A stretch of DNA of 45,267 bases from Bacteroidia bacterium Ga0077558 (GCA_001464625.1 LNFJ01000141.1:1-45267); one strand, 5' to 3'; counted from the first letter of the stretch, positions 1 through 8,627 are shown. Numbers and translations are program-made. Notes: generated by a model from the letters alone, not told the origin.

Positions 1-692
1 TTTTCATTGCCCAGGTTTTTAAGAATTAACTCATCTGGTCTGATGATGGCCAGTTCATAATCATTTACATACACCACTTCTTTGGTATATTCTAACATTG
101 GGGAAGCATCAGAGCCTAGAAAATGTTCTCCTTTACCAACGCCAATTACAAGAGGGCTTCCTTTTCTTGCTGCGATGATTGTGCCCGGATCATCTTCATC
201 TAATAATAAAATAACATAGGCACCGGTAACTCTTTTCAACGCCACTCTTACCGCTTCTTCTAATGAACAATTATTATTGTTTTTAATTTCTTCAATAAAA
301 TTCAATAGCACTTCTGTATCTGTATCGCTGGTAAAACTGTATCCCTTGCTGGTAAGCTCTTTTTTTAATTGGGAATAATTTTCAATGATACCGTTATGTA
401 TCATGGCTAACTTTCCACTGGCAGACTGGTGAGGGTGAGCATTTTTATCACTTGGCTCCCCATGTGTAGCCCAACGGGTATGCCCGATGCCAACATGTGC
501 ATGTAAGTCTTTGCCAACTACAAAATCTTCAAGCTCGGCCACTTTCCCTTTTTTCTTATAGACTTTTAGCCCATTACTATTTTGCAAAGCCACACCTGTA
601 CTATCATATCCACGATATTCAAGTCGCTTTAATCCTTTAATAATTACAGGGTAGGCTTCCCTGGGTCCGGTGTATCCAACAATTCCGCACAT
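1..692 (-). CDS. glmS: Glutamine-fructose-6-phosphate aminotransferase, N-terminal part (cut by window edge)
   Basis: GlmS makes glucosamine-6-phosphate from fructose-6-phosphate and glutamine, the first step towards UDP-GlcNAc for peptidoglycan and lipid A. About 230 codons are visible. The protein starts MCGIVGYTG, so Cys2, the N-terminal nucleophile of class II glutamine amidotransferases, is present. EYRGYDSTG and HTRWATHG, the usual glutaminase motifs, follow. Only the glutaminase domain is in the window; the two SIS sugar-isomerase domains lie beyond base 1. The 5' untranslated region of about 70 bases holds a small hairpin (729-745) and a TACATTTG promoter element on the minus strand (761-768). 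No glmS ribozyme is seen. The family is certain. Confidence 0.95.
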   Translation of the reverse strand, partial: MCGIVGYTGPREAYPVIIKGLKRLEYRGYDSTGVALQNSNGLKVYKKKGKVAELEDFVVGKDLHAHVGIGHTRWATHGEPSDKNAHPHQSASGKLAMIHNGIIENYSQLKKELTSKGYSFTSDTDTEVLLNFIEEIKNNNNCSLEEAVRVALKRVTGAYVILLLDEDDPGTIIAARKGSPLVIGVGKGEHFLGSDASPMLEYTKEVVYVNDYELAIIRPDELILKNLGNE

Positions 693-760
693 ATTTTTAT
701 TAATTAAGTTTGTCTGCATTAAACTGAATACCCAATTTTCGGGTATCAATCAATCATTTG

Positions 761-768
761 CAAATGTA
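761..768 (-). promoter_or_regulatory. Likely -7 promoter element of glmS
   Basis: TACATTTG on the minus strand fits the Bacteroidota -7 consensus TAnnTTTG and lies 68 bases before the glmS start. No convincing TTTG element is seen at the right distance upstream, so this is tentative. Confidence 0.4.
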
Positions 769-827
769 TTGTTTTCAGTAGTCGACTGGAGGGAAACCGC
801 AAAAAACCGCAACGAATTTTTAGAAAA

Positions 828-2216
828 TTATAGCAGTACTCCTTTTAGTAACATGAAAGCAGTGCCAAAATAAATTAGCAGTCCGGTTACATCAACCAAT
901 GTTGCTATAAATGGGGTAGAGGAAGTAGCAGGGTCGGCACCTAATCTTTTTAATAGCAATGGCAACATAGAGCCCATGATAGTTCCCCATAATACCACAC
1001 CGATTACTGCTGTGCCAATAGCAAAACCGATGCGAACATAATGTTCACCAAATAAACCAAAAAAATGGTAGCCCCCGTATACAATAAAAAAGCCCATTAT
1101 GCCAAGTGTGATGCCCATGTAGAGACCCGATTGGATTTCTCTGCGGGCAATGCGCCACCAATCTTTAACGGTTATCTCTCCCAAAGCCATTGCTTGTATA
1201 ATAAGTGTTGCTGCTTGTGAGCCACTGTTACCACCACTCGAAATAATCAATGGAATAAAAGTGGAAAGTACTAATACCTGTTCCAGGGTTTCTTGAAAAC
1301 TTGACATAGCAGCGATTGTCAGCGTTTCTCCTACAAAAAGAATGATCAGCCAGATTATTCTTTTCTTATACAATTTGAAAAGGGGTACGTCAAGATATGG
1401 CTCATCTAATGCTGCGGTACCTCCCATTTTTTGCATGTCCTCACTAAACTCTTCCGTGGCTACCCATAAAATATCATCTATTGTTACAATTCCGAGTAGC
1501 TTATTGCTTTTGCTAACTACAGGTAATGCAACCCGGTTATTCATTTTAAAAACTTCGCTGGCGGTTTCCTGGTCGTCTTCCGGATGTAACGAAATAAAAC
1601 GTTCGTCCATTAATTCCGATACTTTCTTATCGGGTGGATTTAAAATAAAGTCACGGATGCGTATATCATCTAGTAATTCGCCTTTATCGTTGATCACATA
1701 AATAACATTGATAGTTTCACTGTCCTTCCCATATTTACGTATAGTGCTGAATACTTCTTCAATAGTATTCCACGGATATACATACACATAATCAGGCGTC
1801 ATCAAACGCCCAATACTATTTTCGGGATAGCCCAATAAAGAGAGTGTGATTTTTCTTTCTTCGGGATCCATCAGTTTAATTAGTTCCCGAACTACATTGC
1901 TGGGTAATTCTTCCAGGAAATCTGTTCGATCATCCGCAGGCAGTTCGTTAAGCAGGGAAGCTGTAGTATTTGGAGGCAGGTCATGTATAATTCTTTTCTG
2001 TACCGACAGATCTAATATTTTAAAAACACTGGCAGCTCTATTGATAGACATGCCGGCAATGATATTACTCTCATAATCTTCAAATTCATACACCAGTTCG
2101 GCCACATCACTAATGTTCTGGTCGTCTAAAAAATCACGGATAAGTAACTTGTCCTCCGTTTGAATAACGGTTTCAAATTGTTCTTGCAGGCTGGGTTGTT
2201 CCAGTTCTAATGACAT
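828..2216 (-). CDS. mgtE: Magnesium transporter MgtE
   Basis: This is a 462-residue MgtE-family Mg2+ channel. The first 130 or so residues form the acidic helical N domain, with repeated leucine-rich helices such as ASLLNELPADDRTDFLEELP. Two CBS modules follow (about residues 135-255, with LMTPDYVYVYPWNTIEEVF at the start of the first). A C-terminal membrane domain of about five helices follows (about 285-460). The pore-region motif SGGNSGSQAATLIIQA is present. In this family the cytosolic N and CBS domains sense Mg2+ and close the channel. Length is normal. It stands alone, convergent to no close partner, with glmS downstream on the same strand. Confidence 0.95.
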   Translation of the reverse strand: MSLELEQPSLQEQFETVIQTEDKLLIRDFLDDQNISDVAELVYEFEDYESNIIAGMSINRAASVFKILDLSVQKRIIHDLPPNTTASLLNELPADDRTDFLEELPSNVVRELIKLMDPEERKITLSLLGYPENSIGRLMTPDYVYVYPWNTIEEVFSTIRKYGKDSETINVIYVINDKGELLDDIRIRDFILNPPDKKVSELMDERFISLHPEDDQETASEVFKMNNRVALPVVSKSNKLLGIVTIDDILWVATEEFSEDMQKMGGTAALDEPYLDVPLFKLYKKRIIWLIILFVGETLTIAAMSSFQETLEQVLVLSTFIPLIISSGGNSGSQAATLIIQAMALGEITVKDWWRIARREIQSGLYMGITLGIMGFFIVYGGYHFFGLFGEHYVRIGFAIGTAVIGVVLWGTIMGSMLPLLLKRLGADPATSSTPFIATLVDVTGLLIYFGTAFMLLKGVLL

Positions 2217-2275
2217 AGTTCAAAAATACGAAGGAAGAGTTTCTAAAGTTTCTTTGATTATTAAGAAAGGCCGTA

Positions 2276-2303
2276 CTTCGTACTTCTTAAATCGTACTTA
2301 TTA
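2276..2303. repeat. Short CGTACTT direct repeats upstream of the SET gene
   Basis: Three copies of CGTACTT occur within about 30 bases directly before the ATG at 2304. They resemble the degenerate short-unit repeats seen elsewhere in this window (7931 and 42010). No function is apparent. Confidence 0.5.
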
Positions 2304-2687
2304 ATGATCCTTCCTTTCTTATTTATTGCCCCAACCGATTCAATGGGTCGTGGCGTTTTTACATCAGAAGATATTGATGCCGGAGTTGTAATTGAAATTG
2401 CACCGGTAATTGTAATGTCAGGGGAAGAAAGAAAGCTGCTGGATCAAACATTATTGCATGATTATATTTTTGAATGGGGAGATGATTTACAGCGATGTTG
2501 TATGGCTTTAGGGTATGTGCCAGTTTACAATCACTCCTATCAAAGTAATTGTGAATACGAAATGGATTTTGAGGAAGAGCTGATAAATATAAAAACCGTT
2601 CGCACTATAAAAGCCGGTGAGGAGCTATTTATTAATTATAATGGAGAGTGGAATGATACAACTCCCCTGTGGTTCGAAGCAAAATAA
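2304..2687 (+). CDS. Small SET-domain protein (putative lysine methyltransferase)
   Basis: This 127-residue protein consists of little more than a SET domain, the S-adenosylmethionine-dependent lysine methyltransferase fold. Visible hallmarks are GRGVFTSEDIDAG near residue 15 (the N-terminal SET motif G-x-G-x-F), PVYNHSYQSNCEY near residue 72 (the NHS motif that binds SAM and forms the pseudoknot) and GEELFINYNGEW near residue 109 (the ELxxxY motif). It lacks pre- and post-SET cysteines. Such stand-alone SET proteins are common in Bacteroidota and their substrate is generally unknown. The gene is monocistronic and ends at a bidirectional terminator shared with the CHRD gene. Confidence 0.85.
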   Translation: MILPFLFIAPTDSMGRGVFTSEDIDAGVVIEIAPVIVMSGEERKLLDQTLLHDYIFEWGDDLQRCCMALGYVPVYNHSYQSNCEYEMDFEEELINIKTVRTIKAGEELFINYNGEWNDTTPLWFEAK

Positions 2688-2722
2688 AACCCGTCTCGTT
2701 TTAAACAAGACGGGCTTAAATA
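2686..2722. terminator. Bidirectional rho-independent terminator
   Basis: A 7-bp stem CCCGTCT/AGACGGG (2690-2696 with 2708-2714) is flanked by A-rich and T-rich runs. It lies between the convergent SET (+) and CHRD (-) genes and can serve both. Confidence 0.8.
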
Positions 2723-2737
2723 TTTTTCAGCTAATTT

Positions 2738-3235
2738 TTATTGAAAAGTAATCTGACCTCTTATTTCTCCACCGGGATAAGCCGCTGAATGAATATTTAC
2801 ATAGTAAAAGCCATTCAGTAAATCATTTTCTTTCACTACCACACCATCTACAAATAAGGTACCCGAAAAGCTACCACAGGATGTAGTAGTAAATGTGGGA
2901 CATCTTACAATATTTGCAATAGTAAATGTTTGTACTATACCGGCAATAAAGCCTGTTGGGGAAAGCCCATGAATATGCATTGCTGCTACATTACCAGTTA
3001 AACCAGACCAGTTTATGGTATAGGATAGAGTTCTGGTTTCACGGGAATAAAAAACATTCATTGTGCCAAGAGCAGTAGAAGGCACTGCAGGAGTTTCCTG
3101 TGCGCCAGACAAAACAATACCAGTATTTACGAACTCTCTGGTTATCCTTTTGTCTGCATTTTTCATGCAGCCGGTTGAACTAATAAATAATGCAGCTAAT
3201 AAAAAAGTTGAAGCAGTTAGTTTGATCAATCTCAT
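2738..3235 (-). CDS. CHRD-domain lipoprotein
   Basis: This 165-residue exported protein starts with a lipoprotein signal peptide whose lipobox is SSTGC (Cys near residue 23). A CHRD domain (named after chordin) follows: SGAQETPAVPSTALGTMNVFYS, MHIHGLSPTGFIAGIVQTF and FYYVNIHSAAYPGGEIRGQI are typical of the family. CHRD domains are beta-rich with an uncertain role, often on the cell surface or in the periplasm. It is expected to be membrane-anchored through its cysteine. It is transcribed towards the shared terminator. Family assignment is firm; function is unknown. Confidence 0.88.
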   Translation of the reverse strand: MRLIKLTASTFLLAALFISSTGCMKNADKRITREFVNTGIVLSGAQETPAVPSTALGTMNVFYSRETRTLSYTINWSGLTGNVAAMHIHGLSPTGFIAGIVQTFTIANIVRCPTFTTTSCGSFSGTLFVDGVVVKENDLLNGFYYVNIHSAAYPGGEIRGQITFQ

Positions 3236-3321
3236 AATTGATGTATTTCCGGTAAAAATAAGAAGTTTTTTGGATTAGCAATATTTTTAAAATGAGGGCT
3301 AAAATACTGTGGGTAAACTGT

Positions 3322-5943
3322 TTATTTAAGCCGCCCTTTAATTTCCTGGAGCTTTAACAAGGCCTCTACGGGAGTAAGCCGGTTGATATCTATTCCCTCC
3401 AGCAATTTTCGTATTTCATCAAAGGTTTCACTATGTGCATCAAAGATAGAGAGCTGCATTTTTGAAGTAGAAAGAGACCGTAATTTGTCTGACTCCTGAC
3501 CTCCGACACCAGATTCACGACTGTCTTCCAGGTGTTTTAATATTTCGTTCGCCCGGTCAATTAATGAAGGAGGCATACCTGCCATTTTTGCAACATGAAT
3601 ACCAAAACTATGGGTGCTGCCGCCCCTCGCCAGTTTGCGGAGGAAGATGATCTTGTTGCCCACCTCTTTATTGGTGACATGAAAGTTCTTTGCTCTCGCA
3701 AACTTTTCTACCAGTTCATTTAGTTCATGGTAGTGTGTGGCAAATAATGTTTTGGGTTGATGTGGTGAATTATGCAAATGCTCAGCAATACTCCAGGCAA
3801 TAGAAATGCCATCATAGGTGGAAGTGCCTCGTCCTATTTCATCCAGCAATATCAGGCTTCGGTCGGTGATGTTATTGATAATGCTTGCCGTTTCATTCAT
3901 CTCCACCATAAAAGTAGATTCACCACCACTTAAATTATCCGAGGCACCAACCCTGGTAAATATTCTATCCGTCAATGAAATTTTTGCTTCGCTGGCCGGC
4001 ACAAAACTTCCGGTATGTGCCATCAAAGTAATTAATGCAGTTTGGCGGAGTAGGGCAGATTTACCACTCATGTTCGGTCCTGTCAAAATGATTAACTGCT
4101 GATCTGTTTTGTTTAACTCTAAATCATTACTGATATAACTTTCTCCGATGGGCAGGTTTCTTTCTATAACCGGGTGGCGACCTTCAGTGATAATTAATTC
4201 ATCGCCTGTATGGAGTTGAGGTTTTTTGTAGTGGTATTGAATGGCATTATTGGCAAAGCAACAAAGACAATCTTGTATGGCTAACAGATTACCGTTGATT
4301 TGAACAGGGGCTAAATAATCGCCTAATTCATTCAGCAACGCTTCAAATAATTCCAATTCAATTTTTAGGATCTTTTCTTCAGCTCCGGTTATTTTTTCTT
4401 CATATTCTTTTAATTCGGGAGTAATGTATCGTTCTGCGTTAGCAAGGGTTTGTTTCCGCATCCATTCTAGCGGCACTTTATTTTTTTGTGAATTGGTAAC
4501 TTCCAGATAATAACCAAACACATTATTAAAACCAATTTTTAGTGAACCAATGCCGGTACGTTCTGCTTCTTTTTGTTGTAACTGTGTCAGGTATTCTTTG
4601 CCGCTGAATGAAATCTTTCTCAACTCGTCCAGTTCGGTACTAACATTACTGTTCATCATGCCCCCTTTAGCAGCTATGGCGGGAGGATTATCTACAATTT
4701 CTTTTAGAATTTTATCTGCGATATACGGACATGGATTTAATGCATCCCCCAATCTTTTTAAATAGTCGTTAGCAGATGACAAGCAAAGTTGTTTTACCAG
4801 TTCTACTTGTTTCAATCCTCTTGCTAGTTGCAATACTTCTCTTGGATTGATCTTCTTCATCGGAATTTTAGAAACCAATCGTTCTATATCACCGCATTGT
4901 TTGATATGCTGAGTGATCTTTGTTCGAAGATCCGTTTCTTTGATCAGGTACTCAACCGTATCTAATCGCTCATTTATTTTCTGAATATCTTTTAAGGGGA
5001 AGACGATCCATCGTTTCAGCAATCTTGCTCCCATTGGGGAAACAGTATTGTCCAACACACTTAATAAGGTATGATTACCTTCGGAATTGCCATATACTAA
5101 TTCCAGATTGCGGATGGTAAACCTGTCCATCCATAGAAAATCTTCCCGGTCTATCCGCTGCAGCGAAGTAATATGCTGCAAGTTGGGATGCTCAGTGTCT
5201 TTTAGATAATGAATGATGGCTCCGGCGGCTATCAACCCATTTTTTAATTCATCTACACCAAATCCTTTTAATGAGTGAGTTTGAAAATGTTTCAGCAAAG
5301 TGTCTTCTGCATATACGTTATCGAAGATCCATTCGTCTAATGTGTAGGTGTAGATTTTACTGTTGAAATATTCTTTGAATTTCTTTTGTTGATGGCGTTG
5401 AAAAACAACTTCAGCAGGTTTAAAGCTTTGTAATAATTTATCGGCGTATTCTCTATCACCTTCAGCAATAAAAAATTCGCCGGTGGAAATATCTAAAAAT
5501 GCCAAACCATATTTTTCATCTGGGGCAAAATGTATGGCCGCTAAAAAATTATTGGTATGATGTTCTAATAATTTATCATTAACCGTGGTGCCCGGTGTTA
5601 CCATATCGGTGACACCTCTTTTTACAATGCCCTTGGCTTGTTTGGGGTCTTCCAATTGATCGCATATGGCTACCCTGTGACCAGCCCGAACTAATTTATG
5701 TAGATAGGTATCCAGTGCATGATGAGGAAAACCGGCCAGTTCTGCGGAAGAAGCTGCACCATTATTTCTTTTGGTTAATGTAATGCCCAGAATTTGTGAA
5801 GCCAGCACAGCATCTTGACCGAAGGTTTCATAAAAATCACCCACTCTAAAAAGCAAGATCGCATCCGGGTATTTTTGCTTAATAGCCCGGTGTTGCTGCA
5901 TCATTGGTGTATCGGTGCTTGCTGTTTTTGACATGGAGGACAA
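3322..5943 (-). CDS. mutS: DNA mismatch repair ATPase MutS
   Basis: MutS recognises base mismatches and small loops in DNA and recruits MutL. The 873-residue length is normal. The mismatch-reading F-x-E motif is in VGDFYETFG (Phe37, Glu39). The Walker A motif is GPNMSGKSALL, followed by the ABC-ATPase signature region LSGGESTFMVEM, Walker B LILLDEIGRGTSTYDG and FATHYHEL. The variable linker before the C-terminal helical tail (about residues 807-819, ESGVGGQESD) is encoded by DNA resembling a dispersed GACTCCxGAC-type repeat of this genome, so it may be a repeat-derived insertion in a tolerant loop. No neighbour belongs to the repair system. Confidence 0.97.
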   Translation of the reverse strand: MSSMSKTASTDTPMMQQHRAIKQKYPDAILLFRVGDFYETFGQDAVLASQILGITLTKRNNGAASSAELAGFPHHALDTYLHKLVRAGHRVAICDQLEDPKQAKGIVKRGVTDMVTPGTTVNDKLLEHHTNNFLAAIHFAPDEKYGLAFLDISTGEFFIAEGDREYADKLLQSFKPAEVVFQRHQQKKFKEYFNSKIYTYTLDEWIFDNVYAEDTLLKHFQTHSLKGFGVDELKNGLIAAGAIIHYLKDTEHPNLQHITSLQRIDREDFLWMDRFTIRNLELVYGNSEGNHTLLSVLDNTVSPMGARLLKRWIVFPLKDIQKINERLDTVEYLIKETDLRTKITQHIKQCGDIERLVSKIPMKKINPREVLQLARGLKQVELVKQLCLSSANDYLKRLGDALNPCPYIADKILKEIVDNPPAIAAKGGMMNSNVSTELDELRKISFSGKEYLTQLQQKEAERTGIGSLKIGFNNVFGYYLEVTNSQKNKVPLEWMRKQTLANAERYITPELKEYEEKITGAEEKILKIELELFEALLNELGDYLAPVQINGNLLAIQDCLCCFANNAIQYHYKKPQLHTGDELIITEGRHPVIERNLPIGESYISNDLELNKTDQQLIILTGPNMSGKSALLRQTALITLMAHTGSFVPASEAKISLTDRIFTRVGASDNLSGGESTFMVEMNETASIINNITDRSLILLDEIGRGTSTYDGISIAWSIAEHLHNSPHQPKTLFATHYHELNELVEKFARAKNFHVTNKEVGNKIIFLRKLARGGSTHSFGIHVAKMAGMPPSLIDRANEILKHLEDSRESGVGGQESDKLRSLSTSKMQLSIFDAHSETFDEIRKLLEGIDINRLTPVEALLKLQEIKGRLK

Positions 5944-6053
5944 AAATAAGGAAGTGGAGGCAAGGTTTCAGGTAAGTGGAAAGTCTGTTTAAATATTGTA
6001 TTACAACTTGTCATATAAAATCTAGCAGTTATAAACACAACAGCTTCGGAAAA

Positions 6054-6135
6054 GCTCAGTAGCGAACAGAACCCAAAAGGAATGAATAACAGAACAAGTT
6101 CGCAACAGACGATGCTAGTAGTACTACGTCTGGAC
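6054..6135 (+). repeat. Dispersed intergenic repeat, family R1, copy A
   Basis: The gap of 262 bases between mutS and the DUF4139 gene holds a copy of an element also found at 23291-23363 and 42491-42561. Shared blocks are AGCGAACAGAAC, CGCAAC-x-GA-x-GATG and TAGTAGTACT followed by CTGGA. This copy carries an extra 14 or so bases in the middle. It also has a CAGACG/CGTCTG inverted repeat (6106-6132), which would form a hairpin. No coding potential was found. Confidence 0.6.
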
Positions 6136-6205
6136 CAATAATTTTCTTCCTCCTTTTATGTAACCTTTCTTTTCGCTGCATCCAGTAGGAAATAAAAGAT
6201 ACGCC

Positions 6206-7927
6206 ATGAAAAAAATGCTCCTGCTTGCCGGGCTGGTATATTATTGTGCCCTGGTGAATGCTCAAACTGCCGTTGCTCCGGCTTCCGATACCGTACGAAC
6301 GGATGCTACAATCAGTAATGCCACCGTATATTTTGGCTATGGTGCCGAACTAACCCACAACTCAAAAGCAAAAGTGGATGCCAATACAAGAATTATCGTC
6401 ATCAATCAACTCAGTACTAAAATAGATGTGAATAGTTTGCAGATAAGTGTGCCGGAAGATGTGGCACTGCTATCGCAAAGGTACAGTGTATATTACCCGG
6501 TGGTGCCGCCTATTGCTAAAACAAGAGAAGTAGAACGATTGGAAGACAGTATTACGCTGGTGCAAAAAGAAATTGGTCGTATTGATAACCTGATCGTAAT
6601 TGACCAGGAAATATTAACGAAAACAGGTTTGCTGATTGAAACAACTATTAATACCAGCGGTAATAAAACTGTAACGAGTGAGGAAGTGTTGAAGTTGCTG
6701 GAATATTATAACAACAAGATCGAAAAATCGAAGACGAATATTTATAATCATAAACAAAATATAGTTGCACAAAACATTCGCATTGCAGAAATAAGAAAAA
6801 AGATTGCCGCTATTACTGCCGTAACTCCGGTTAAACAAAAACCTTACGGGCAAGTTATTTTGCAGGTGATGTGCAAACGGTCGGGTGAAATTCCTGTTGA
6901 TCTATCATATTACACTACCAATGCAGGTTGGACAGCAGTGTATGATGTGCGGGTAAATTCAAAAACCAATAAAGTGAAGATGGTGTACAAGGCAGCGTTA
7001 ACACAAACAAGTGGTATTGATTGGAAGAAAACTAAGTTGACACTGAGTACTGGTACTCCCAATTTTGGTGTAGCTGCTCCGGTACTAACGCCCTGGTATT
7101 TGCAATTGTATGTGCCTGGCATTTATACTGATTTGCAAAGAAGAGCAGCTGCTGGAAATGCGCAGCGGAATATGATACAATCATACAAAGATGATAAGCA
7201 ATTGGCAGAAGAAGTGGTTGTGACTGGCTATGGTGTGGACCGGGTTAAAACAAAAAAAGAACTAGATGGAGTAGACCCAAGCACTTTGCAACAATACACT
7301 ACTCTCAACGAAGGACAGTTAAATACAAACTTTGAAATTGATTTGCCGTATGATATTACCAGCGATGGGGAATTGCATAGCGTTACCATTAAAGACCAGG
7401 AAATTAATTGTACGTTGAAAAATTATGCAGTGCCTCGTATTGATAAAGATGCTTATCTGCTGGCCGAAGTAGCAGACTGGCAGAATCTTGATCTGCTGCC
7501 GGGAGATGCAAATATTATTATGGATGATACATATATTGGAAAATCAATCATTGACCCGAATACTACAGCCGATACATTGAACTTATCATTAGGCAGAGAT
7601 AAAAGAGTAGCTGTAAAACGTTCGCTGATCAAAGAACTCAGCAGCATTAAAACCAGCGGTAAAGAAAGTAAGCAAACATTTACCTATGAAATATTAGTAA
7701 AGAATAATAAAATAACCGATGTAAACCTATTGCTGAAAGACCAATATCCGTTGAGTAATATTAAAGAAGTAACAGTGACATTGGAGGATGGCAGTCAGGC
7801 AATGGTAAATGCAGAAACGGGAGTACTGACCTGGAAACTAGATCTGAAACCCGGAGAAAGTAAAAAAGTGAGGTTTAGCTATGTGGTGAGATATCCGAAA
7901 GATCAGAAGATTGTGAATTTGAAATAA
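6206..7927 (+). CDS. DUF4139 / mucoidy-inhibitor-like exported protein
   Basis: This 573-residue protein has a cleavable signal peptide (MKKMLLLAGLVYYCALVNAQ). It matches the DUF4140-DUF4139 (MuiA-like) pattern: an N-terminal beta domain (about 35-110, ATVYFGYGAELTHNSKAKV), a coiled-coil stretch (about 115-205) and a C-terminal DUF4139 beta domain (VDLSYYTTNAGWTAVYDVRVN through DLKPGESKKVRFSYVVRYP). The biochemical role is unknown. An oddity is EEVVVTGYGV around residue 335, which resembles the TonB-box region of SusC-type receptors and lies in a linker within the DUF4139 domain. The stop codon is followed after 3 bases by a dispersed repeat. Confidence 0.82.
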   Translation: MKKMLLLAGLVYYCALVNAQTAVAPASDTVRTDATISNATVYFGYGAELTHNSKAKVDANTRIIVINQLSTKIDVNSLQISVPEDVALLSQRYSVYYPVVPPIAKTREVERLEDSITLVQKEIGRIDNLIVIDQEILTKTGLLIETTINTSGNKTVTSEEVLKLLEYYNNKIEKSKTNIYNHKQNIVAQNIRIAEIRKKIAAITAVTPVKQKPYGQVILQVMCKRSGEIPVDLSYYTTNAGWTAVYDVRVNSKTNKVKMVYKAALTQTSGIDWKKTKLTLSTGTPNFGVAAPVLTPWYLQLYVPGIYTDLQRRAAAGNAQRNMIQSYKDDKQLAEEVVVTGYGVDRVKTKKELDGVDPSTLQQYTTLNEGQLNTNFEIDLPYDITSDGELHSVTIKDQEINCTLKNYAVPRIDKDAYLLAEVADWQNLDLLPGDANIIMDDTYIGKSIIDPNTTADTLNLSLGRDKRVAVKRSLIKELSSIKTSGKESKQTFTYEILVKNNKITDVNLLLKDQYPLSNIKEVTVTLEDGSQAMVNAETGVLTWKLDLKPGESKKVRFSYVVRYPKDQKIVNLK

Positions 7928-7930
7928 GAG

Positions 7931-8033
7931 TAAGTTTCGAGTTTTGAGTTGCGAGTTTCGAGTGGTTCCCGAAAGAGTAATACTTATTTTCCTGTAGCGG
8001 TTTCCTTTCTCTTAACCCGCAACTCATAACTCG
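7931..8033. repeat. Dispersed repeat, family R3, copy 1, with terminal inverted repeat
   Basis: Degenerate GAGTT units (7931-7963) lead into CGAGTGGTTCCCGAAAGA. The same arrangement occurs at 42010-42061 after rpsQ. The segment 7938-7953 is complementary to 8018-8033 over 15 of 16 bases, so the whole can fold into a long hairpin ending just before the trmH promoter. It may act as a terminator for the upstream gene. Confidence 0.6.
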
Positions 8034-8037
8034 TTGC

Positions 8038-8045
8038 TATATTTG
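8038..8045 (+). promoter_or_regulatory. Likely -7 element of the TrmH-family gene
   Basis: TATATTTG matches TAnnTTTG exactly and lies only four bases before the ATG at 8050. A transcript starting at the usual distance would begin at or near the ATG, so translation would be leaderless or nearly so. No clear -33 TTTG is seen. Confidence 0.45.
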
Positions 8046-8049
8046 CGCC

Positions 8050-8607
8050 ATGCGTAAACTAAGCATGGAAGAACTGGGCCGGAAATCGGTAGAAGAATTT
8101 AAACAGTCGGCCAAAACTCCCGTTATTGTGGTGCTGGAAAATATCCGCAGTGCTTATAATGTAGGCAGTGTGTTTCGGACTTCAGATGCTTTTTTGATAG
8201 AAGCTATTTATATTATTGGTTACACTTCTCAACCTCCCCATAAAGAAATAAAAAAGACAGCTCTCGGTGCCGAAGAATCGGTTGCCTGGAAACATTTTGC
8301 TACTTCTGCCGAAGCGATTGATGAGTTAAGAGGGCAAGGATATAATGTGTATGCAGCGGAACAAGCTGAAGGCAGTTATAAATTAAATGCAATCGGCTTT
8401 GAACCAGCTGAAAAAATAGCCGTGATATTTGGTAATGAAGTAGCAGGAGTAGAGCAATCTACTATTGCATTATGCGATGGCTGCATTGAAATTCCACAAT
8501 TGGGAATGAAACATTCGTTGAATATTGCAACGGCTGTTGGGGTTGTGTTGTGGGAACTGGTAAGACAAAGAATACCCCTGTCCCCTGAAGGGGAACTTAG
8601 GTCATAG
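8050..8607 (+). CDS. TrmH/SpoU-family RNA 2'-O-methyltransferase
   Basis: This 185-residue protein is a minimal SPOUT methyltransferase that transfers a methyl group from SAM to a ribose 2'-OH in tRNA or rRNA. All three SpoU motifs are visible: NIRSAYNVGSVFRTSDAF (motif 1, with Asn and Arg), AVIFGNEVAGV (motif 2) and IEIPQLGMKHSLNIATAVGVVLWEL (motif 3, trefoil knot). It lacks the N-terminal RNA-binding extension of RlmB. The exact target nucleotide cannot be told. The last dozen residues (PLSPEGELRS) are encoded by a short palindromic repeat (8575-8599) that seems to have replaced or extended the natural C-terminus. The next gene follows after 20 bases. Confidence 0.88.
   Translation: MRKLSMEELGRKSVEEFKQSAKTPVIVVLENIRSAYNVGSVFRTSDAFLIEAIYIIGYTSQPPHKEIKKTALGAEESVAWKHFATSAEAIDELRGQGYNVYAAEQAEGSYKLNAIGFEPAEKIAVIFGNEVAGVEQSTIALCDGCIEIPQLGMKHSLNIATAVGVVLWELVRQRIPLSPEGELRS
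8575..8599. repeat. Palindromic repeat, family R2, at the 3' end of the trmH-like gene
   Basis: CCCCTGTCCCCTGAAGGGGA contains the palindrome TCCCCT/AGGGGA. A near-identical copy lies at 13552-13573 in the opposite orientation, also over the end of a gene. Confidence 0.65.
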
Positions 8608-8627
8608 ACTCATTTTAATTTTGAAAG

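Noticed and set aside
1-692. glmS ribozyme in the 5' region of glmS
   Set aside because: The 5' region is only about 70 bases and shows just one small hairpin; the ribozyme is larger and typical of Firmicutes.
6056-6265. 69-codon minus-strand ORF overlapping the start of the DUF4139 gene
   Set aside because: It overlaps a clear signal peptide gene on the other strand, has no family features and covers the R1 repeat.
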